Shown: positions 1 through 4,864 of the stretch, one piece after another | How positions within the stretch are numbered: the first letter of the stretch is position 1 | Layout: every line of letters starts with the position of its first letter | Assembly: GCA_964352225.1 (NCBI GenBank) | Contig: CAYGRM010000288.1 | Coordinates: 1-8,932 of the forward strand | DNA length: 8,932 nucleotides | Reading direction: 5' to 3' | Source: CAJQQY01 sp964352225 | GTDB taxonomy: Bacteria > Bacteroidota > Bacteroidia > Chitinophagales > Saprospiraceae | Translations under genes and position numbers: made by a program | The notes under the pieces: generated by a model | The model's database searches: none | The model's input: the letters and a program-made list of their open reading frames with translations, nothing else | What the model was told of the DNA's origin: nothing

Positions 1-1278
1 TGGTTGCAATTGTCGATAAGGAATGGTCACACTTTGCCGACCGTATAACATGCTATATTTTGTACTAAAACAGATTCCATCTTTTCGAATGGTAAAGTAA
101 GAAAAGTTACTTTTTTTGATCCATCCTTTAAAATCTGGATCAGCATATAATTGATGATTTTTGATTTCTTTTTTGATATAATTTTGAATGTACTTTTGAT
201 AGTTTTTTTTGTTTTCAAAAATATCCTCTAAGTACAACATTCGATCATTTTCCATATCAAAATTAAAAGCGATTAACTTTTGTCCTGGTGTCCAAGTATT
301 GCTGAAAGTCATAAATCCGCTAATCACTTTATTCGAAAAATACTCGACTTCACCCCACGCAAAACCTCGCTCGGCTGCTCTCATTTTTGGGTCGACAGCG
401 GTGTCTTGTTTTTTTACTTTTAATAAATAATTTCTGCATGCTTTGATCCAAGCATTAGTTTCTTCGTCCATTTGTTTGTTGAAGGACGCATTGGTTGTTT
501 TGGGAAAAGTGATATCGTAACCTGTGGCATAATCAGCATATTCGACACAGCCGACGGTCAATCCTTCAACTGGAACTAGAGTGACTTTTTTATCATCTTG
601 TATTCCAATGGTCAACTGATCTTGTTGTAAAAATCCATTGAAAGTTTCGACGGTTTGTCCTGTTTGGTTTTTAGCTTTTAGGGTGAAATTATGATTGATA
701 TCTATATAGCCTTTCAAGGTGTAGGATATATTTTTCTTTTTGTAAAAAGCTAAACCACTCAGTTGCTCGCTACTTTCTTTTTGTAAAATGATCTCCCAAT
801 CATCGTTGGTAATATTTCCTTGATATTTTCTGATCCATTTATTGTCGCCACAGTAGGAAGGAAATTTAACAATGTTTTCAGTTTCTGCTAAGGATAAATT
901 TCCGCCTCGAGATCCATCGAAATTTTTCCAAAATCCATTGATAGTTTTTCCAGAGATTTTTCCACTCAAAATTCCTGATACTTTATTTTGCTGATCCAAC
1001 TCTTGCAAATAAATATTTTGATTTTCGATAAATCCATTTAAATCAAAATCAGTATTACTTCGCAAGTAGGTCAATTTGCCTTTGCAGTCTGTCCCGTCAA
1101 AACCTAAAGTTATCGCTACATCATTTAAGTCATCGATTCGACCTTTGTAATGTTTGATCCATTGGATGTTGGCTTGATTTTCAAACAATGATTTGACATA
1201 CTCCTTGGCGTCCATTTTTTGTGCAAGACAAAAAATAGGGGAGAGGAGGATTAAAAGTATTGTTTGGAGTTTTATCAT
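1..1278 (-). CDS. Exported DUF3298/RsiV-like protein with duplicated N-terminal domain (3' end outside window)
   Basis: An uninterrupted 426-codon frame runs from ATG at 1278 to the left window edge. Residues 1-19 form a signal peptide (hydrophobic core about 5-18, ending CLA before Q20), so the product is secreted or periplasmic; C17 does not sit in a good lipobox. Residues about 40-125 and 148-228 look like two copies of one beta-rich unit: WIKHYKG at 40-46 matches WIRKYQG at 148-154, and DLNGFIE at 79-85 matches TLKGYID at 187-193. From about 250 to the edge the pattern fits the DUF3298 (RsiV/PdaC C-terminal) family: YDITFPKTT, then FNFDMENDRMLYLEDIF (338-354), then the block around KDGICFSTKYSMLYG. 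That family usually ends soon after such a block, so perhaps only 5-20 residues are missing (inference). The start overlaps the upstream stop by ATGA, suggesting translational coupling. The family includes anti-sigma and cell-wall-associated proteins; no specific function can be assigned here. Confidence 0.85.
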   Translation of the reverse strand, partial: MIKLQTILLILLSPIFCLAQKMDAKEYVKSLFENQANIQWIKHYKGRIDDLNDVAITLGFDGTDCKGKLTYLRSNTDFDLNGFIENQNIYLQELDQQNKVSGILSGKISGKTINGFWKNFDGSRGGNLSLAETENIVKFPSYCGDNKWIRKYQGNITNDDWEIILQKESSEQLSGLAFYKKKNISYTLKGYIDINHNFTLKAKNQTGQTVETFNGFLQQDQLTIGIQDDKKVTLVPVEGLTVGCVEYADYATGYDITFPKTTNASFNKQMDEETNAWIKACRNYLLKVKKQDTAVDPKMRAAERGFAWGEVEYFSNKVISGFMTFSNTWTPGQKLIAFNFDMENDRMLYLEDIFENKKNYQKYIQNYIKKEIKNHQLYADPDFKGWIKKSNFSYFTIRKDGICFSTKYSMLYGRQSVTIPYRQLQP

Positions 1279-1802
1279 TTAAGTGTTTTTATTATTTCAT
1301 TTCTTTGGGACTTTTCAGCCATGCACATCTTTTTGATGAATTCGATAAATTTTACTTCATCGATTTTTATTTGTCCAAGGGAAATATTTAATTCTTGAAA
1401 TCCCAATGCCTTGTTTAATTTGATGGCTTTCTTAGCTAATTTTCCTTTCAAAATTGAAGGGTCAAATTTGTCATTAACCACTAAGCAAATAAATTTTTGA
1501 TTATGAACATCAACTAAATATGCATCTTCAATTATTTCCCAGTTGATGGTATCTTGATTAGTTGTTCGATCAAAAATTCCAATTTCGTTAATAATTATTT
1601 GTGGTCGAGTATCAAAAAAATGGAAAATGCTAATCGGAATTCCAAGTCCAAAAAAACCAACGCTGATCCATCCCATCATAATCTCAAAAGAACTGCTATC
1701 TGATTCCATAATCATCCAAATTCCAATGACTACAAATGGAACAGATAATAATAAAAGTTTGATGGCTCGCCATCGGGATTTATATAGTTTGATTTCTTCC
1801 AT
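1275..1802 (-). CDS. STM3941-like membrane protein with PH-like domain
   Basis: This 175-residue protein starts MEEIKLYKSRW and has two hydrophobic helices (about 13-32 and 41-63) joined by a short polar turn with three serines. A soluble domain of about 90 residues follows (INEIGIFDRT near 72-80, INWEIIEDAYLVD near 86-98), ending in a basic helical tail. The order of N-terminal IKLYKSRW, helix pair and PH-like beta domain matches what I recall of the STM3941 family, common in Bacteroidota and of unknown function. The helix pair would place both termini and the domain on the cytoplasmic side (inference). AAGGA lies four bases before the ATG (1807-1811), a rare SD-like signal here. Its TGA overlaps the ATG of the DUF3298 gene in ATGA, so the two are probably made together. 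MoxR lies upstream with an 87-bp gap. Confidence 0.75.
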   Translation of the reverse strand: MEEIKLYKSRWRAIKLLLLSVPFVVIGIWMIMESDSSSFEIMMGWISVGFFGLGIPISIFHFFDTRPQIIINEIGIFDRTTNQDTINWEIIEDAYLVDVHNQKFICLVVNDKFDPSILKGKLAKKAIKLNKALGFQELNISLGQIKIDEVKFIEFIKKMCMAEKSQRNEIIKTLK

Positions 1803-1817
1803 TTTTTCCTTTTGACG

Positions 1818-1833
1818 GCGGACTAAAGTCTGC
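1818..1833. repeat. REP-like imperfect palindrome in the leader of the STM3941-like gene
   Basis: GCGGACT (1818-1824), AA, AGTCTGC (1827-1833) form a 7-bp stem with one G-T mismatch. The flanking GAC..GACTAAA words make a compact GC-rich patch (about 1815-1839) in otherwise AT-rich DNA between moxR and the STM3941-like gene. It resembles a dispersed extragenic palindrome more than a terminator, because no T-run follows on either strand. Only one copy is present in the window, so the repeat status is inference. Confidence 0.35.
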
Positions 1834-1889
1834 GACTAAAATGAAAACAGAAATTGATTATTCTTATTGGGTTATTGAATATTTCAAGC

Positions 1890-2888
1890 TTATGGAACTT
1901 CTACCGAATTCAAAATATCATTAATAATATCCACTTGCGAAATATTTTCTGCCTCCGCTTCATAAGTCAAACCAATTCTATGACGCAATACATCATGGCA
2001 AACACTTCGAATATCTTCTGGAATCACAAATCCTCTTCGTTGCAAAAACGCATGTGCTTTTGCAGCTAGAGCAATATTGATACTTGCCCGTGGCGATCCT
2101 CCAAAATTGATAAGTGGTTTTAATTTGGCCAAACCATATTCTTCAGGTGTTCGAGTGGCGAAAACGATATCTAAAATATACTGTTCGATTTTTTCATCCA
2201 TGTATACTTTCTTCACCACTTCTCTTGCGTTAAGAATCGTTTCGATAGAAACTACTTGTTCGACTTTTGGAAAACCACCTGATTGCAAATTCCGTCGAAT
2301 GATTTCTCGTTCCTCTTCCTTGTTTGGATAATCTACTATTACCTTCAACATAAAACGATCGACCTGCGCCTCAGGCAAAGGATAAGTTCCTTCTTGATCA
2401 ATTGGATTTTGCGTAGCCAAAACTAGGAATGGTTCTTCCAAATTAAACGTATCATTTCCAATCGTCACTTGTCGTTCTTGCATCGCTTCTAGCAAAGCAC
2501 TTTGGACTTTTGCAGGCGCACGGTTGATCTCATCTGCCAAAACGAAGTTGGCGAAAACTGGACCTTTTCGCACATTGAATTCATTTTTGTTTGGATTGTA
2601 AATCATCGTTCCAATGATGTCGGCAGGAAGAAGATCGGGGGTGAATTGAATACGACTAAAATCTGCATCGATGGCGGAAGCCAAAGTTTTAATGGCTAAA
2701 GTCTTGGCTAATCCTGGCAATCCTTCCAAGAGGATATGTCCCTTAGTTAATAAACCAAGTAATAATCTTTCGATCATGTGATCTTGTCCGACAATGACCT
2801 TGGAAGTTTCAGCATTCAATTTTTCTACAAAAGCACTTTCGATATAAATTTGTTGGTTAAGTGCTTCGATGTCAACGGAAGTATGCAT
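1890..2888 (-). CDS. moxR: MoxR-family AAA+ ATPase
   Basis: This 332-residue protein has full family length and all AAA+ elements. Walker A is GLPGLAKT (56-63); Walker B is FVLADEIN (115-122, D119/E120), followed by the MoxR signature RAPAKVQSALLEAMQERQVT. Sensor 1 is LATQNP (157-162), followed by EGTYPLPEAQVDRF containing the candidate arginine finger R178. Sensor 2 is GSPRAS (264-269), and a helical lid completes the protein. MoxR ATPases are cytoplasmic chaperone-like ATPases that usually act with VWA-domain or DUF58 partners on envelope or metal-insertion processes (established knowledge). No such partner lies on either side; the neighbours are two lipoproteins upstream and the STM3941-like and DUF3298 genes downstream. 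The ATG at 2888 gives a normal N-terminus, with VIVGQDHMIERLLLGLL reached by residue 31. There is no SD-like sequence upstream, as is usual in Bacteroidota. Confidence 0.93.
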   Translation of the reverse strand: MHTSVDIEALNQQIYIESAFVEKLNAETSKVIVGQDHMIERLLLGLLTKGHILLEGLPGLAKTLAIKTLASAIDADFSRIQFTPDLLPADIIGTMIYNPNKNEFNVRKGPVFANFVLADEINRAPAKVQSALLEAMQERQVTIGNDTFNLEEPFLVLATQNPIDQEGTYPLPEAQVDRFMLKVIVDYPNKEEEREIIRRNLQSGGFPKVEQVVSIETILNAREVVKKVYMDEKIEQYILDIVFATRTPEEYGLAKLKPLINFGGSPRASINIALAAKAHAFLQRRGFVIPEDIRSVCHDVLRHRIGLTYEAEAENISQVDIINDILNSVEVP

Positions 2889-3036
2889 TATAATATGTAT
2901 TTTTTACGAATTACGATTGATGAACTCGGGTTTGGATTCGATTTGAAAAAGCCCTCAAAAATGGTAATTTTTTTGGAAAAAACGCAATTGATTCTTAATA
3001 AGAAAAAAGGGTTTAACGGATTTTTAACTGTTTTGA

Positions 3037-3069
3037 ACTACAAAAGGTACAAAAGAAAATATTTGTAGT
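3037..3069. other. Inverted repeat between the lipoprotein pair and moxR
   Basis: ACTACAAA (3037-3044) and TTTGTAGT (3062-3069) are perfect 8-bp arms around a 17-nt AT-rich spacer, about 30 bp beyond the stop of the second lipoprotein gene. No clean T-run follows on the minus strand, so a terminator is doubtful; a binding site or weak hairpin is equally possible. The rest of the 212-bp gap to moxR shows no convincing TAnnTTTG promoter on the minus strand. Confidence 0.25.
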
Positions 3070-3100
3070 CTTTTGAGCCATTTGTGGATCAAAAAATAAA

Positions 3101-3463
3101 CTACTGAATTGTATCTGGAATTTCCTCAAACAAAGGAGCGACCTTGGTAGAATCTTTAGGTGGAGTAACTTCGGGAAGGTTAGGTTTGATGGGTTTTAAA
3201 GGCTTTCCTATCGTGTCGATGGAAGTTAATTTAGCTTGAGCGATTAGAATGGAATCGACTCGCTGCTCGGCGATTATGATGGCATTTTCTTTACATTGTT
3301 TCATGTATTCGGCGCGTCGTTTGGCAAATTTTTCAGCTACTGCTTTTTCGATTCTTTCAAATCTTTCCTCAGGTGTTTCTTTTTTCTTTGGCTCGCAGCT
3401 CAAGGAAAATAAAAGGAAAAAAATCAAATTTAAAATAACAATATGTGAAATTGGTCTTTTCAT
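3101..3463 (-). CDS. Small putative lipoprotein, second of a tandem pair
   Basis: A 120-residue product of no family I recognise. Residues 1-22 are a lipoprotein-type signal (MKRP, hydrophobic 8-21, LFSLSC) with C23 as the probable lipidated cysteine; the lipobox is relaxed (S at -3), as is often seen in Bacteroidota. A charged helical segment follows (E29-R68), with C57 and then VDSIL at 69-73. The tail from about 88 is rich in proline and lysine (KPLKPIKPNLPEVTPPKD) and is probably extended, ending near LFEEIPDTIQ. The ATG lies inside the stop of the upstream lipoprotein gene (ATGA), implying coupled translation. Counting from C23, the spacing to the second Cys and to DSI is identical to that in the upstream gene, so the two look like diverged paralogues. 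The likely location is an envelope membrane leaflet; function is unknown. Confidence 0.7.
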   Translation of the reverse strand: MKRPISHIVILNLIFFLLFSLSCEPKKKETPEERFERIEKAVAEKFAKRRAEYMKQCKENAIIIAEQRVDSILIAQAKLTSIDTIGKPLKPIKPNLPEVTPPKDSTKVAPLFEEIPDTIQ

Positions 3464-3717
3464 TTTTTTATCAAATTTTCAATTTCCTTCAAACGAATAT
3501 TTTTGATAGAGTCCATATTGTAAAAAATCAAACTATCTTTTTGCTGGGCACAAAGGCTATCGAGATCTTGATTAAATTGCTTGAGACCTCGGTTGTAAAG
3601 GGTATCGACTGAATTTTTGAAAGCAACTTTTTGTTCGGCAGAGTCGTCAATACAACCTGTCGGAAAGATGCTGACTAGGAAGAAAAGGATGATTGAAATG
3701 GGAAGAATATTTTTCAA
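3460..3717 (-). CDS. Very small putative lipoprotein, first of a tandem pair (TTG start)
   Basis: An 85-residue product, not a family I recognise. The start at 3717 is TTG: no in-frame ATG precedes it, and the next Met is far inside. Starting here gives an ideal lipoprotein signal (K2, hydrophobic 4-18, then FPTGC with C22 lipidated). The mature part is short, charged and probably helical, with VDTLYNRGLKQFNQDLDSL, C56 and MDSI at 68-71, ending in ENLIKK. C22-x33-C56-x12-DSI matches the downstream lipoprotein exactly in spacing. The TGA overlaps the next ATG in ATGA. The gene begins 60 bp after ypdA, beyond a strong terminator, so the pair probably has its own promoter, although I see no clear one in that gap. 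TTG initiation may keep expression low (inference). Confidence 0.65.
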   Translation of the reverse strand: MKNILPISIILFFLVSIFPTGCIDDSAEQKVAFKNSVDTLYNRGLKQFNQDLDSLCAQQKDSLIFYNMDSIKNIRLKEIENLIKK

Positions 3718-3752
3718 GATGTATTGGTTGAAAATAAAAAAGTAAAGGTAAG

Positions 3753-3789
3753 AAAAAAAGGAGTCAAGCGACCAACCTTAGCCCTGACT
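3753..3789 (-). terminator. Intrinsic terminator after ypdA
   Basis: Reading the minus strand, AGTCAGGGC (3789-3781) pairs with GCTTGACT (3769-3762) through eight base pairs, including one G-U pair and one bulged G. An 11-nt loop holds the ypdA stop codon. CC and seven consecutive Ts (3759-3753) follow directly. The stem overlaps the last codons of ypdA. This is the best terminator in the window and separates ypdA from the lipoprotein pair. Confidence 0.6.
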
Positions 3790-4768
3790 TCTCTTTCCCA
3801 AGATGTCTTTTAAAATCATTGCGGCATGTTCCCTCGTATTTTCAATGAAAAATTTGCTAGTATTTTTTCCTGCATTAATGACTCCAGCGATGTAAAGATT
3901 TGGAATATTCGTTTCCAAAGTTTCTTCATGATAAATCGGAGTTTGGTATTCATCATCTTGAAATTTCATTCCAATTTTTTTGAAAAAATCAAAGTCAGGT
4001 AAATATCCAGTCATGGCGAGCACGAAATCATTTTCGATAGTGATGGTTTTTTCAGGAGTTTGGATACNNNNNNNNNNTTTGGATACTGATTTCATCTTCT
4101 TTAATTTCGCTGATATTACTATTAAAAAATGCCGTAATGGAACCCTCTTTAATGCGATTTTCAATATTAGGTTTGATCCAATATTTAACCCGAGGACTAA
4201 TGGAATCTTTACGAACTACCATGGTTACTTCAGCACCTTTATGGTACAATTCTAAGGCGACATCACAAGCAGAATTTGCAGCACCAACGACAACAACTTT
4301 TTGACCGATATAAGGATGCCAATCATCGTAATAGTGTTTTACTTTTGGTAAGTTGCCTCCTGGAATATTTAGTTTTTTAGGAAGATCATAAAAACCTGAA
4401 ACAACAATGACTGCTTTACTTTGATAAGATGTTTTAGAAGTGTGTATGTGGAAAATATTATTGTCTAACTTATTGACTGTCAGTACTTTTTCGTAAAAAT
4501 TAATTTTTAATTTCCACTCTTCATTTACTCTTCTAAAATATTCCAAAGCTTCTCGACGAGTTGGTTTTTCATTATGAGAAATAAAAGGAATCCCTCCAAT
4601 TTCTAGTTTTTTGGAAGTAGAGAAAAATGTCATATTGGTAGGGAAATTATATAAAGAATTGACCAAAACTCCTTTTTCAATTACCACATATTTGAGTCCT
4701 GCTTTTTGAGCTTCAATCGCGCAGGTCATTCCGATTGGACCGGCTCCCACGATAAGTAAATCGTACAT
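3778..4768 (-). CDS. ypdA: YpdA-family FAD/NADPH oxidoreductase (bacillithiol disulfide reductase-like), interrupted by an N10 gap
   Basis: As written, the frame breaks at ten Ns (4068-4077). If the identical 9-bp ends flanking the Ns are merged, the gene becomes one 323-codon frame, normal for YpdA. The FAD-binding loop is GAGPIG (8-13). The family signature VNSLYNFPTNMTFFSTS lies at 36-52 and the NADPH-binding GAANSA at 162-167. After the junction come FVLAMTGYLPDFDF and the C-terminal FAD-contact block LYIAGVINAGKNTSKFFIENTREH. Characterised Firmicute YpdA enzymes reduce oxidised bacillithiol with NADPH in the cytosol (established knowledge); Bacteroidota also make bacillithiol. The redox Cys that I recall in the GGGPCG loop of the Firmicute enzymes is Ile12 here, while C16 lies four residues on, so the chemistry may differ. 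The ATG at 4768 lies directly before the FAD loop. The gene sits 96 bp after the histidine kinase and ends in a terminator. Confidence 0.88.
4059..4086. other. Assembly gap (N10) between two unmerged overlapping contig ends
   Basis: TTTGGATAC occurs immediately left (4059-4067) and immediately right (4078-4086) of ten Ns (4068-4077). Removing the Ns and one copy deletes 19 bases. That is exactly what is needed to bring the two halves of ypdA into the same frame (they are offset by one) and yields EDEISIQTPEKTITIEND across the join. The gap is therefore best read as a scaffold placeholder, not missing DNA or a real frameshift. Confidence 0.9.
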
Positions 4769-4795
4769 TAAAATAATAATTAAAGGTTAACTGTG

Positions 4796-4863
4796 AATGG
4801 TTAATTTCCTAAAATGAAAAATCATTGGAAGAGTCAACTGTTGAAAGACAATTATTAACCATT
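4796..4863. repeat. 10-bp inverted repeat filling the kinase-ypdA gap
   Basis: AATGGTTAAT (4796-4805) and ATTAACCATT (4854-4863) are perfect inverted copies 48 bp apart; a further GGTTAA lies at 4785-4790. One arm begins one base after the kinase stop and the other about 30 bp before the ypdA ATG. The TTAACCATT wording resembles short AT-rich repeats that I associate with Bacteroidota intergenic DNA (unverified). It could fold in the mRNA, but no T-run supports termination. Confidence 0.35.
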
Positions 4864-4864
4864 T

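Noticed and set aside
1854..2699. Several plus-strand frames of 65-84 codons opposite moxR
   Set aside because: They are antisense shadows of a strongly conserved ATPase and have no independent domain or promoter signal.
3778..4164. Separate short gene starting at 4164 on the minus strand
   Set aside because: It is only the out-of-phase continuation of ypdA caused by the N10 placeholder; residues before the gap in this frame are nonsense, whereas those after it are YpdA C-terminus.
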